NCBI GenBank assembly: GCA_905196835.1
Contig: CAJJWN010000019.1
Span: 1-61,570, forward strand
DNA from: an uncultured Prevotella sp.
GTDB taxonomy: Bacteria > Bacteroidota > Bacteroidia > Bacteroidales > Bacteroidaceae
Length of the DNA stretch: 61,570 bases
Direction of reading: 5' to 3'
The notes beneath the pieces were generated by a model. That model ran no database searches. It was not told the DNA's origin and saw nothing but the letters and a program-made list of their open reading frames with translations. Position 1 is the stretch's first letter; each line of letters begins with the position of its first letter. Shown here one piece after another: positions 17,425 to 26,100 of this stretch. Position numbers and translations under genes: made by a program.

Positions 17425-19209
17425 TCATTCCAGTTCAAGACCCAGCATCTCGCTAAGCCTTGCAAACGCCTTGTTTCCGGCCTTCAACCCGTCAAAACGC
17501 TCGCGGTTGGTCGGTATGCGCTTTATCTCTTCAGGCTTCGCCAGGCGCAGGTTGAGCGTCAGCGAGCCGTTTTTCAGAGCCTGCGCGAGCGTGTTGCGTA
17601 TGCGGCCGCGTATCTTCTGCATGTCGTCGAGAAGTATTTTGTTGTCAACCACCACCTCTATCGCCGGGAAAGAGGTTATTTTCGGCTCCATGTTTTTCAT
17701 TCTCGCAGCTATGCCGGTCATCTCTCTCGGCATACGGCTGCACATCGCCGTCCATTGCAGCAGCAGCTGGTCTTCGGTGAAAGTGCTGTTGCCGCCGTCG
17801 TCACGCACCACCTCCTGCACCTCCTCCACAGGCTTACGCTCTTCCGCTCCGCGCCTAAGGTTGGCAAAAGTCTTGCCTATCCGTTGCAGCTTGAGGCCGC
17901 GTAACGGGTTGGCCTGGGCGGCCGGCTGCGGCGTGACTTGTTGCCTTTCAACGGCTGTCTTGTTGCTTTCCGCGCCGCCATGAGTGGCTGCGGCGTTAGC
18001 CGGGCGCGCCTCCTCGGCCACCTGCTTAGCCTCTTGCGGCCGCGCACCCATAAGTTTTTTGAACAGGGATTTCAGTCTCTTAGGGCCACGCCCTTGCGCC
18101 GCGCCGTCCTCGTCGGGCTGCGTCAGCTGCGACATCTCGATGAGCGTAAGCTCCACAAGCAGGCGTTTGTTGCCGCTCTGGCGGTAGTTCACGTCGCAGT
18201 CGTTCATTATCTTCAGCGCATTGTACAGGAACTTTGGCGTGCACCTCTTGGCCTGCTCGCGGTAACGGGCGGTCTGCCGCTCGCCTGCGTGCAGCAAGGA
18301 CAGCGTCTGTTCGTCGCGTGCCATGAGCACGTTGCGCGTGTGTACGGCCAATCCCGATATGAGGTTGGCACCGTCGAAACCCTTTCTTATTATGCCGTCG
18401 AGCAACGCCATCAGCTCTGCGGTCTTGTTTTCGAGACACAGGTCGATGATGTTGAAGTAGTTGTCGGCGTCGAGCACGTTAAGGTCTTCTATGACCTTGG
18501 CGTATGTTATGTTGCCCTGGCAGAAGCTGGCGGCCTGGTCGAAGATGGAGAGAGCGTCCCTCATGCCGCCGTCGGCCTTCTCGGCGATTACCTCAAGAGC
18601 CTCCTCCTCATACGTTATGTCTTCGCCTTCGGCCACCTTCTTGAGCTGATTGACGATGCCGGGCACGGTCATCCGCTCGAAGTCGTAGATTTGGCAGCGC
18701 GACAAGATGGTAGGAAGAATCTTGTGCTTCTCGGTCGTTGCGAGGATGAAGACCACGTGTGCGGGCGGCTCCTCAAGCGTCTTGAGGAAGGCGTTGAACG
18801 CCGCCGTGGAGAGCATGTGCACCTCGTCGATGATGAACACCTTGTATTTGCCAACCTGCGGCGGTATGCGCGTCTGCTCCATCAGCGCCTTTATGTTCTC
18901 CACGGAGTTGTTGCTGGCCGCGTCAAGCTCGTATATGTTGAACGAGCGTTGCTCGTTGAAGGCGCGGCAGCTTTCGCATTCGTTGCAGGCTTCGCCGCCC
19001 TCCGTAGGGTTAAGACAGTTGATTGCTTTGGCGAAGATGCGCGCGCAGGTGGTCTTGCCTACGCCGCGCGGACCGCAGAACAGGTAGGCGTGAGCCAGCT
19101 TGCCGCTCTTTACGGCGTTGCGCAGCGTGGTTGTCAGAGCCTCCTGGCCTACCACGCTGTCAAACGACTGCGGCCTGTATTTCCTTGCCGAAACGATGTA
19201 TTCTTGCAT
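17425..19209 (-). CDS. dnaX: DNA polymerase III subunits gamma/tau
   Basis: 594 aa clamp-loader ATPase. Walker A GPRGVGKT at 46-53; zinc cysteines 65, 75, 78 and 81; Walker B VFIIDEVHML; sensor segment TILSRCQIYDF. A Lys/Arg-Gln-Pro-rich linker leads to a C-terminal domain after about 440 (tau-type). ATG 19209 (MQEYIVSARKYRPQ) is the conserved start. It is transcribed with asnA, 26 bp upstream. Confidence 0.96.
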   Translation of the reverse strand: MQEYIVSARKYRPQSFDSVVGQEALTTTLRNAVKSGKLAHAYLFCGPRGVGKTTCARIFAKAINCLNPTEGGEACNECESCRAFNEQRSFNIYELDAASNNSVENIKALMEQTRIPPQVGKYKVFIIDEVHMLSTAAFNAFLKTLEEPPAHVVFILATTEKHKILPTILSRCQIYDFERMTVPGIVNQLKKVAEGEDITYEEEALEVIAEKADGGMRDALSIFDQAASFCQGNITYAKVIEDLNVLDADNYFNIIDLCLENKTAELMALLDGIIRKGFDGANLISGLAVHTRNVLMARDEQTLSLLHAGERQTARYREQAKRCTPKFLYNALKIMNDCDVNYRQSGNKRLLVELTLIEMSQLTQPDEDGAAQGRGPKRLKSLFKKLMGARPQEAKQVAEEARPANAAATHGGAESNKTAVERQQVTPQPAAQANPLRGLKLQRIGKTFANLRRGAEERKPVEEVQEVVRDDGGNSTFTEDQLLLQWTAMCSRMPREMTGIAARMKNMEPKITSFPAIEVVVDNKILLDDMQKIRGRIRNTLAQALKNGSLTLNLRLAKPEEIKRIPTNRERFDGLKAGNKAFARLSEMLGLELE

Positions 19210-19235
19210 GATTGATTGTGGATTGTAACGTTGTG

Positions 19236-20276
19236 TCAGATAATAGCCATGCCGAGGCTTGCACACTCGTCGAGCATGTCCTGCGGCCATACGCTGGCCT
19301 GGATTTCCCCTACGTGCGCCTTATGCAGCAATACCATGCACAGGCGGCTCTGGCCTATGCCTCCGCCGATGCTCTGTGGCAGCTCTCCTGCGAGCAGGCG
19401 GCGGTGGAAGTACAGCTCCTTGCGCTGCTGCTGGCCGGTCATGTCGAGCTGGCGCAGCATGGCGTCGCGGTCAACGCGGATGCCCATCGACGAGAGTTCG
19501 ACGGCGCGCCGGAGCGGCGGATACCATATTAGGATGTCGCCGTTGAGGCCGCGGTGGCCGTCGCCGGTGGGCGTTGTCCAGTCGTCGTAGTCGGGCGAGC
19601 GGCCGTCATGCGGCTTGCCGTCGGCCAGCGGGGCGCCTATGCCTATGACGAACACCGCCCCAAGCTCGCGGCAGATGGCGTCCTCGCGCTCCTTGGCACT
19701 CTTTCCGGGGTACATGGCGAGCAAATCTTCGCTGTGGACGAAGTGGATTTCATCGGGCAGGAACGGCTCTATTACGCCTGCGTAACGCTCGCACACGATG
19801 AACTCCGTGCGCCTTATCGCGGCGTATATGCGGCGCACGGTGTCTTTGAGGCAGTCGAGCGTGCGCTGTGCCGGGGTGATTACGGCCTCCCAGTCCCACT
19901 GGTCTACGTACAGCGAGTGCAGGTTGTCAAGCTCTTCGTCGGCGCGTATGGCGTTCATGTCGGTGTAGACGCCGTAGCCCGGCTCTATGCCGTAGTCGGC
20001 CAGGGTAAGCCTTTTCCACTTGGCCAGCGAGTGCACAACCTCCGCCTGGGCGTCGCCAAGGTCCTTGACGGGGAACGTCACGGGGCGCTCCACGCCGTTG
20101 AGGTCGTCGTTTATGCCAAGACCCTTGAGCACGAACAGCGGCGCAGTGACGCGGCGCAGTCGCAGCTCGGCCGACAGGTTGGCCTGAAAGAACTCTTTTA
20201 TCAGCTTTATGCCCTGCTCCGTCTGCCGCATGTCAAGCAGCGGCTTGTAGCCTTCGGGCCGTATAAGTCTGCTCAT
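19236..20276 (-). CDS. asnA: Aspartate-ammonia ligase
   Basis: 346 aa, class-II-synthetase-like AsnA making asparagine from aspartate, ammonia and ATP. GYKPLLDMRQTEQGIKLIKE, GLGINDDLNGVERPVTF, LHSLYVDQWDWE and the terminal GGGIGQSRLCMVLL motif are intact. It begins the asnA-dnaX transcript, with a TATATTTG promoter box 33 nt upstream. Confidence 0.97.
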   Translation of the reverse strand: MSRLIRPEGYKPLLDMRQTEQGIKLIKEFFQANLSAELRLRRVTAPLFVLKGLGINDDLNGVERPVTFPVKDLGDAQAEVVHSLAKWKRLTLADYGIEPGYGVYTDMNAIRADEELDNLHSLYVDQWDWEAVITPAQRTLDCLKDTVRRIYAAIRRTEFIVCERYAGVIEPFLPDEIHFVHSEDLLAMYPGKSAKEREDAICRELGAVFVIGIGAPLADGKPHDGRSPDYDDWTTPTGDGHRGLNGDILIWYPPLRRAVELSSMGIRVDRDAMLRQLDMTGQQQRKELYFHRRLLAGELPQSIGGGIGQSRLCMVLLHKAHVGEIQASVWPQDMLDECASLGMAII

Positions 20277-20308
20277 AATGAATGTCGTTAATATGGTTAA
20301 ATCAGCTG

Positions 20309-20316
20309 CAAATATA
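20309..20316 (-). promoter_or_regulatory. -7 box for asnA-dnaX
   Basis: Minus-strand TATATTTG, exact TAnnTTTG. Confidence 0.7.
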
Positions 20317-20431
20317 CTAAAACTTAGTCAATATGCAACATTCGGGCACGGTAAAATCGCAAATTGACATGAAGACAGCCCGTAAGGCGACGATTGTCAA
20401 TGCGCCGCCGGGCGCATGGCCTGCAGCCCGC

Positions 20432-20552
20432 CGTTTTGCGAAAGGCCACCTTTTGCTTTCCCAAAGGCCGTCTTTTACCGTCTAAAAGGCCGTCTTTTAC
20501 ACGCCAAAAGACGGTCTTTTGCAAAGCGTTGGGTATCAATACGTTACGCAGG
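20432..20552. repeat. 22-bp palindrome array D with tail
   Basis: Cores GAAAGGCCACCTTTTG, CAAAGGCCGTCTTTTA, AAAAGGCCGTCTTTTA and AAAAGACGGTCTTTTG; tail GCAAAGCGTTGGGTATCAAT then ACGTTACG at 20521-20548. It occupies the asnA / 20745 gap; nothing else is recognisable there. Confidence 0.88.
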
Positions 20553-20744
20553 CGGCATTCAACGGCTCGGCCACGCGCCTGCAAGCAGCGCACAAAAAGG
20601 GGCGGAAAAGTGGCGGAAAGGAGCTCTATATGATGCGTTAAAACGGCATAAAACGGATAAAAAATTATAAAAACGGGGCAAGCTTTGTCACATTTCCTTC
20701 ATCTGAAACGTTATCACCAATAACAGCGATAAAGTATTTACGAC

Positions 20745-21611
20745 ATGAGAAGCAGACTATTTACAGCATTGGCAGCCCTGCTGCTCGCTGCCACCGTTGG
20801 CGCGGCACGGGCGCAAGAGACGGACTTCGGTAAGTACCGCGGCGTATGGGCGGGTATGAAGAGTGAGGCGGTGTTCACCGACTCGGTGATGATGTACTTC
20901 CACAGGGACACCCTTTCGGGCACAGGTTACGGCGCGCTGCGCGTCCCCTCGCGCGGCATCGACATGCTGACGACGTTCGCCAAGGACACAATCCTGTTTG
21001 GCAAGACGCCCGACTACCGCATCGGCATCACGCCAAACGGCACGCTCTGCATCGGCAACGACACCATGAAGAAGGTGGAAAGCATCGACATCGTGCAACC
21101 TTACGACATGCCGCAGGCCGCAACCAAGCTTGACATAGGCCGCTGCCTGCAAGAATGGCAGTTAGGCACGGTGGTTAATACCGATGGCAACAGCGTGCAG
21201 GTAATGGTCGGAACTAACCGCAACTCGTTCATGTACAACGTCGGCGGAGGCATGGTTTACCTGCGTGCGGCGGCCATGTTGCAGTGCAACGAAGGCTCGC
21301 TGTTCATCCAGAACATACGCATGATGAAGAACCCGAACACGGGCGAACGCTCGAACATCTTTTTCTACGACAGCCACGAGTTCCTGACTAACCTGCCGGC
21401 TATCGACATCTCGAAGTTTGACCCTACGCGATGCGTCTTCGCCGGCGACATGTTCATCTATTGGTCGTACCTCAGCCACACGCCAGACGAAATAAAACTG
21501 AACGGCTGCGGCGAGACGTACACCTTCCAACGGCCACGGAAAGACACGCCGGAGCTGATTGAATGGATTAAGTACAAGCCGTACAAAGCCCGGACGGTAA
21601 ATGGTATTTAA
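20745..21611 (+). CDS. Secreted protein of unknown function
   Basis: 288 aa. Signal peptide MRSRLFTALAALLLAATVGAARA; the mature part begins QETDFGKYRGVWAGMKSEAVF. No recognised domain. The sequence alternates short strands and turns (FHRDTLSGTGYGALR, DYRIGITPNGTLCIGNDTMKK), suggesting a lipocalin- or barrel-like fold. No TAnnTTTG box is seen upstream. Monocistronic, ending beside a heptamer hairpin. Confidence 0.7.
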   Translation: MRSRLFTALAALLLAATVGAARAQETDFGKYRGVWAGMKSEAVFTDSVMMYFHRDTLSGTGYGALRVPSRGIDMLTTFAKDTILFGKTPDYRIGITPNGTLCIGNDTMKKVESIDIVQPYDMPQAATKLDIGRCLQEWQLGTVVNTDGNSVQVMVGTNRNSFMYNVGGGMVYLRAAAMLQCNEGSLFIQNIRMMKNPNTGERSNIFFYDSHEFLTNLPAIDISKFDPTRCVFAGDMFIYWSYLSHTPDEIKLNGCGETYTFQRPRKDTPELIEWIKYKPYKARTVNGI

Positions 21612-21702
21612 GTGAAAAACGAAAAGTGAAAAATGAAAAATCCATGTGCCTTTTATTGTTGAAAGCACATTGATTTTTCACTTCTCGTTGTTACCTTTTC
21701 GC
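21611..21702. repeat. Heptamer hairpin element (AGTGAAA units)
   Basis: Arms of AGTGAAA-type units (with variants AACGAAA and AATGAAA) followed by AATCC. The core ATGTGC-CTTTTATTGTTGAAA-GCACAT shares its loop with the element at 23130-23269, but its stem bases differ in a compensating way. It starts on the stop codon of the 20745 gene. Confidence 0.85.
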
Positions 21703-21720
21703 TCCAACTATTTTCCTATA

Positions 21721-22009
21721 TGCGGTTCATCTGCAGTTTGTTTGGATGGTTGGTAAAAGTATTTACCGTTTATTGTCTTCTGCAAATCAGGCAGTCGGTA
21801 ATATGTTTAGGCGGATTTGCAATCCGCCTAATTTTACTATAAGGATTTGTAATCCGCTTAAACCACGCATATATAAGAATATGTATATATATGAGCGGAT
21901 TGCAAATCCGCAATTAAGAACCGCCGGATTGCAAATCCGGCGGAACAAATGTCTTCATTAATAAATTTTGTATGTCATCCAAACAAACTGCGGATAATTC
22001 CGAAATGCG
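21721..22009. mobile_element. Composite palindromic element T1 (GGTTCATC outer repeats)
   Basis: Outer inverted repeats GGTTCATCTGCAGTTTGTTT (21724-21743) and the complementary AAACAAACTGCGGAT (21981-21995). Inside lies a REP-like unit related to the RAYT repeats. No ORF. The same outer ends recur around different interiors near 48.2 and 54.9 kb. Confidence 0.72.
21806..21945 (-). repeat. Distant REP-like unit inside T1
   Basis: Has the three-hairpin plan of the RAYT units: TAGGCGGATT-TGC-AATCCGCCTA, ATAAGGATTTGTAATCCGCT with a downstream AGCGGATTGCAAATCCG, and CCGCCGGATT-GCA-AATCCGGCGG. It diverges in the middle (an AT stretch of TATATA). Confidence 0.78.
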
Positions 22010-22115
22010 GTCTTTCACATTCCAAAAGGCCGTCAATCGCACGCTAAAAGACCGTGTTTTACAAGCTAAAAGGCGGCCTTTTGCTATATCGTTGAATGTC
22101 AGGGCGTTATGCAGG
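22001..22115. repeat. 22-bp palindrome array E with tail
   Basis: Cores AAATGCGGTCTTTC, AAAAGGCCGTCAATC, AAAAGACCGTGTTTT and AAAAGGCGGCCTTTT; tail CGTTGAATGTCAGGGCGTTA at about 22090-22109. It directly abuts T1. Confidence 0.8.
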
Positions 22116-22207
22116 CGACATGTATTGTACACTGACTGACGGCAAGGCGACACCGAGACAACCATGAAAAATCGCCAAGACAATGAACAACAGACTGATA
22201 TTTTCAC

Positions 22208-22215
22208 TATATTTG
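22208..22215 (+). promoter_or_regulatory. -7 box for 22269 gene
   Basis: TATATTTG; transcript start near 22220 excludes an upstream in-frame ATG at 22164. Confidence 0.65.
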
Positions 22216-22268
22216 CAAAGGCAATAGTTACGGACGGACAGTCTGACAATGACATTAAAGCACGGAAT

Positions 22269-23147
22269 ATGGACAAGTACGAATTTAAGAAAACCATGAC
22301 AAAATGGGATGTTTTCGGCCTCATGATGCGCTACTTGTCGGTATCGGCCGTAACGGTGGCTTTGGTTGCATTGTGTATCGGGCTAAGCTGGTGGCCTGAA
22401 ATGGAGTGGATTATAATAGCTGTGATAGTAGTTGCGGGTGCTTTGTTGCCCATAACGTTGCTCTTTTTATGCTATTACATCTATTCACTGTTCAAATCTG
22501 CAAGGCCGAAAAGCCGCCACGACCGCATCCTGTTATGCCTTCACGCCGTCGACGTTGTACTGATTGCAACGGCCATATTCCTATTCTACAATACGAAACA
22601 ACATTGTGATGCATTCGTAATGGAGGATTGCTATCTTGAAAACCGCGACGAAATGAGGCGCATCATCAAAGAAGTAAAAACGTGGGTGCCCGACAACGTC
22701 ATGGCCGGAATCGTGTTTAAGAAAGACGGTAGCCTTGATGCTTTCGCCTCAAGCTACAACACAATAAACTTCAACAACTATGACCATCAACACGGCAGAC
22801 TGGCTGACGAGGAACTTATAAAGATTGGACTTAGCGGCAAAAAGCTCGACTTGCTTTTCAAATGGTTGAAAAGCGTAGGCTGCCACGGCATATTGCTCAA
22901 CTCGGCAACAGTGCCTCCGTCAACCACTTTGTATTTCCGCAGGGACACGACCGGACTGTTTTCATTCATGTTATACGACAAGCCGTTGACCGAAAAAGAA
23001 AAAGCGGATATAGATGCTCACCCTAATATGATGGCGCTCGGCGATGTAGCTTTCCTTTACGACCCAAGCAACAAAAGGGACAAGACGTTTCCCAAGAAAG
23101 CCGAATTTATGAAAGCACAGGGAAGGAAAGTGAAAAACTGGAAGTGA
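22269..23147 (+). CDS. Membrane protein of unknown function
   Basis: 292 aa, start fixed by the promoter box at 22208. Three hydrophobic segments (about 22-42, 50-75 and 92-108) lie in the N-terminal third; a soluble domain follows (NRDEMRRIIKEVKTWVPDNV, GLSGKKLDLLFKWLKSVGCHGI). No known motif. The last residues GRKVKNWK and the stop are encoded at the edge of a heptamer hairpin, so the C-terminus may be repeat-derived. Confidence 0.68.
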   Translation: MDKYEFKKTMTKWDVFGLMMRYLSVSAVTVALVALCIGLSWWPEMEWIIIAVIVVAGALLPITLLFLCYYIYSLFKSARPKSRHDRILLCLHAVDVVLIATAIFLFYNTKQHCDAFVMEDCYLENRDEMRRIIKEVKTWVPDNVMAGIVFKKDGSLDAFASSYNTINFNNYDHQHGRLADEELIKIGLSGKKLDLLFKWLKSVGCHGILLNSATVPPSTTLYFRRDTTGLFSFMLYDKPLTEKEKADIDAHPNMMALGDVAFLYDPSNKRDKTFPKKAEFMKAQGRKVKNWK

Positions 23148-23269
23148 AAAGTGAAAAATCCGAACGGAGTTAAGTGAAAAGTGAAAAACGAAAAGTGAAA
23201 AAACCAAATGCCTTTTATTGTTGAACGCATTTGGATTTTTCACTTTTCGTTTTTCACTTTTCACTTAAC
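23130..23269. repeat. Heptamer hairpin element (AGTGAAA units)
   Basis: Between convergent genes. Inner left arm: four AGTGAAA units, the third being AACGAAA. Core CCAAATGC-CTTTTATTGTTGAAC-GCATTTGG. A second partial arm lies outside. Stops of both neighbours (TGA at 23145-23147, TAA on the minus strand at 23265-23267) fall in the arms. Confidence 0.9.
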
Positions 23270-24503
23270 CCACCTCCGCTCCATTAATGAACACCTTATT
23301 TATTATAGGCGACGTGTAGGCGTAAGGTATGTAGTTGACTGACGGGATAGGCTCTGTGATGAAGAAGTTGGCGGCCTTGCCCGGCGTGATTGAGCCGTAT
23401 TCGCCGCTCAAACCCATGGCGTATGCGGCGTTGAGCGTGGCGGCGTTGATGGCCTCTTGCGGCAAGAGGCGCATCTTGATGCAGGCCAACGAGACAACAA
23501 ACTTCATGTCGCCGGAGGGCGTCGAGCCTGGGTTGTAGTCGCTTGCGACGGCTACGCCGAGACCATAATCTATCATTTTGCGTGCCGGGGCGTATGGCAT
23601 GTTGAGGAAGAACGACGTGCCCGGCAGTACGGTCGGCATCGTCTGGCTGTCCTTCAGAATGGCAAACTCACTCTCAGGCATGTTCTCCAAGTGGTCAACC
23701 GACAGCGCGCCGTGCTTCACGGCGACTGGAAGTCCGCCCGTGGCGGCCAGCTCGTCAACGTGGATTTTGGGCTTCAAGCCCCACCGCGCGGCGGCTTCGA
23801 GTATGCGGTCGGTGTCCTCGGGCGTGAAGAAACCTTCGTCACAGAACACGTCTACGTAGTCGGCCAGCCGCTCACGGCCCACCTCGGGCAGCATCTCTGA
23901 TATGATAAGGTTGACGTACTCGTCGTGTCCGTACTGCCGTCCTACGGCGTGCGCACCGAGGAATGTCGATACAACGCGCATCGGCACGCTCTCTTTCAGG
24001 CGTCGGATTACGCGGAGCATCTTCACCTCGTCTGCCGTATTAAGTCCGTAGCCGCTCTTTATTTCTACGCAGCCCGTGCCTTTCAGCATTATTTCCTGCG
24101 CCCGGCGAAGGGCTTGGCGGTAGAGCTCGTCCTCCGAAAGGGTGTGCAGCAAATCTGCCGAATTGAGTATTCCACCGCCCCGACGGGCTATTTCGGCATA
24201 GCTCAAGCCCATTATTTTATCGACAAACTCGCCCTCGCGGCTGCCTGCGTAGACGATGTGCGTGTGCGGGTCGCACCACGACGGCAGCACCGTTCCGCCC
24301 TGCGCGTCTACCGTTTCATCCACGCTGAAGCCACAGGAAGGCATGTTCTGCATCCTGCCGAACGCCGAAATCTTGCCGTTTTCCACAAGAAGCCATGCGT
24401 CAGAGAGCGTGCGGAGGCTCTTCATCTCTACCCCTTGCAGGCGCAAAACGCCCTCGTCGGCAATGCCGGCGAGGGTCTTTATGTTAGTTACAAGCAGGCG
24501 CAT
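23265..24503 (-). CDS. hutI: Imidazolonepropionase
   Basis: 412 aa amidohydrolase, third step of histidine degradation (imidazolonepropionate to formiminoglutamate). Metal motif DPHTHIVYAGSREGEF, then ARRGGGI, KSGYGL, HVDELAATGG and SDYNPGSTPS. ATG 24503 (MRLLVTNIKTLAGI) overlaps the hutH stop by 20 nt; a TTG at 24512 is less likely. Last gene of the hut operon. Confidence 0.96.
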   Translation of the reverse strand: MRLLVTNIKTLAGIADEGVLRLQGVEMKSLRTLSDAWLLVENGKISAFGRMQNMPSCGFSVDETVDAQGGTVLPSWCDPHTHIVYAGSREGEFVDKIMGLSYAEIARRGGGILNSADLLHTLSEDELYRQALRRAQEIMLKGTGCVEIKSGYGLNTADEVKMLRVIRRLKESVPMRVVSTFLGAHAVGRQYGHDEYVNLIISEMLPEVGRERLADYVDVFCDEGFFTPEDTDRILEAAARWGLKPKIHVDELAATGGLPVAVKHGALSVDHLENMPESEFAILKDSQTMPTVLPGTSFFLNMPYAPARKMIDYGLGVAVASDYNPGSTPSGDMKFVVSLACIKMRLLPQEAINAATLNAAYAMGLSGEYGSITPGKAANFFITEPIPSVNYIPYAYTSPIINKVFINGAEVG

Positions 24504-25977
24504 TGTTCTCAAGGAAGTCTATTGAACGTTTTATGTAAGGATACATCACCTCGTCGTTCACTATGAACGGCACCACCTCGCGGTAAGCCTTGAAGACGCG
24601 ATGGATGGCCGGTGACGACTTCAACGGGCGGCGAAACTCGAGTGCCTGGGCGGCGTTGAACAGCTCGATGGCGAGCACGCGCTCCGTGTTTAGCACCACC
24701 TTATATAATTTAATAGCGGCGTTCGCGCCCATGCTTACGTGGTCTTCCTGCCCCTGACTTGACGGTATGCTGTCAACCGAAGACGGGGTGCAGAGGCTCT
24801 TGTTAAGGCTTACCACCGAAGCAGCGGTGTACTGGGTTATCATGAAACCGCTGTTCACGCCCGGATTAGCCACGAGGAAGCTCGGCAGACCGCGCGTGCC
24901 GGACACAAGTTTGTATATTCGACGCTCTGAAATGTTGGCAAGCTCGCTCACGGCGATGGCGAGGAAGTCCATAGGCAGCGCAATAGGCTCGCCGTGGAAG
25001 TTGCCGGCGGAGATTATGATGTCGTCGTCGGGGCACACGGTGGGGTTGTCCGTGGCCGAGTTTATTTCCGTATCTATGATCGAACGGACGTATGCCAGCG
25101 TGTCCTTCATCGCTCCGTGAACCTGCGGAACACAGCGGAAGGAATACGGGTCTTGCACATACGACTTCGGTTTTTCCACAATCTCGCTGCCTTCAAGCAG
25201 TTCGCGCATTCGCCTCGCCGTTTCAATCTGTCCCTTGTGGGAACGAACCTGGTGCACAGCGTCGGCAAACGGCTCTACAAGTCCGCAGTAAGCGTCCAAC
25301 GACATGGCGGCTATTACGTCGGCCCAGTCGCTCAAACGCTGGCTGTTCAATATTGCCCAGACGGCAAACGCGCCCATGTTCTGCGTACCGTTGAGCAGGG
25401 CAAGACCTTCCTTCGACGCCAGTTGGATGGGCTTCCAACCGTTTTTCCTAAGCACATCCGCACCCGACAAAACCTTGCCTTTATACTCCGCCTCGCCCAA
25501 TCCGACAAGAGGAAGGCACAAATGAGCCAACGGAACGAGGTCGCCCGACGCTCCGAGAGAGCCTTGCATGTAGACAACCGGGTAAACATCGTTGTTGAAG
25601 AAGTCGACAAGACGCTCCACCGTGTCGAGCTTGCAGCCTGAATATCCGTAGCTTAAAGACTGGATTTTCAGCAGCATCATTATTTTTACAATCTTATTGG
25701 GCACGCGGTCTCCCGTGCCGCAGGCGTGAGACATCATCAGGTTGATTTGCAACTGGGCCAGATGGTCCTTGCCTATTGACACGTTGCAGAGCGAGCCGAA
25801 GCCCGTAGTTACTCCGTAAATAGGAGCCTTTGTCTCTGCAATCTTCTTGTCAAGGTACTCACGGCAGCGCACAATACGTTGCTTTGCGTCGTCGCTCAAC
25901 TCGATTTTATAACCGTTCTTGATTATTTCGCCGATGCGTTCGATGGTCAGATGCTCGGCTGATATTTGGTGAACCAT
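24484..25977 (-). CDS. hutH: Histidine ammonia-lyase
   Basis: 497 aa. Histidine to urocanate plus ammonia. The Ala143-Ser144-Gly145 triad that forms the MIO cofactor lies in GSLGASGDLVPLAH; YGVTTGFGSL, QNMGAFAVW and SSQGQEDHVSMG are typical. Full length. A heptamer hairpin (26001-26100) lies between hutU and this gene; hutI overlaps its end. Confidence 0.97.
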   Translation of the reverse strand: MVHQISAEHLTIERIGEIIKNGYKIELSDDAKQRIVRCREYLDKKIAETKAPIYGVTTGFGSLCNVSIGKDHLAQLQINLMMSHACGTGDRVPNKIVKIMMLLKIQSLSYGYSGCKLDTVERLVDFFNNDVYPVVYMQGSLGASGDLVPLAHLCLPLVGLGEAEYKGKVLSGADVLRKNGWKPIQLASKEGLALLNGTQNMGAFAVWAILNSQRLSDWADVIAAMSLDAYCGLVEPFADAVHQVRSHKGQIETARRMRELLEGSEIVEKPKSYVQDPYSFRCVPQVHGAMKDTLAYVRSIIDTEINSATDNPTVCPDDDIIISAGNFHGEPIALPMDFLAIAVSELANISERRIYKLVSGTRGLPSFLVANPGVNSGFMITQYTAASVVSLNKSLCTPSSVDSIPSSQGQEDHVSMGANAAIKLYKVVLNTERVLAIELFNAAQALEFRRPLKSSPAIHRVFKAYREVVPFIVNDEVMYPYIKRSIDFLENNAPACN

Positions 25978-26000
25978 AATACAATAGTTTTTTATTTGTG

Positions 26001-26100
26001 GAATTAAGAATTAAGAGTTAAGAATTAAGAAAATATGCCTTGCTGTTTTTTCATCCATGAATGGTATTTTTCTTAATTCTTAACTCTTAATTCTTAATTA
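26001..26100. repeat. Heptamer hairpin element (ATTAAGA units)
   Basis: Arms of four ATTAAGA units with GTTAAGA as the third; core of about 40 bp beginning AAATATGCC. The hutU stop TAA (26098-26100, minus) is in the right arm. It lies inside the hut operon and could attenuate hutH-hutI. Confidence 0.9.

Noticed and set aside
17938..19215. 425-residue plus-strand ORF
   Set aside because: Antisense to dnaX, whose motifs are all intact.
22164..22268. Upstream extension of the 22269 membrane protein
   Set aside because: A TATATTTG promoter box lies within it and the added residues are hydrophilic and unrelated to a signal or domain.
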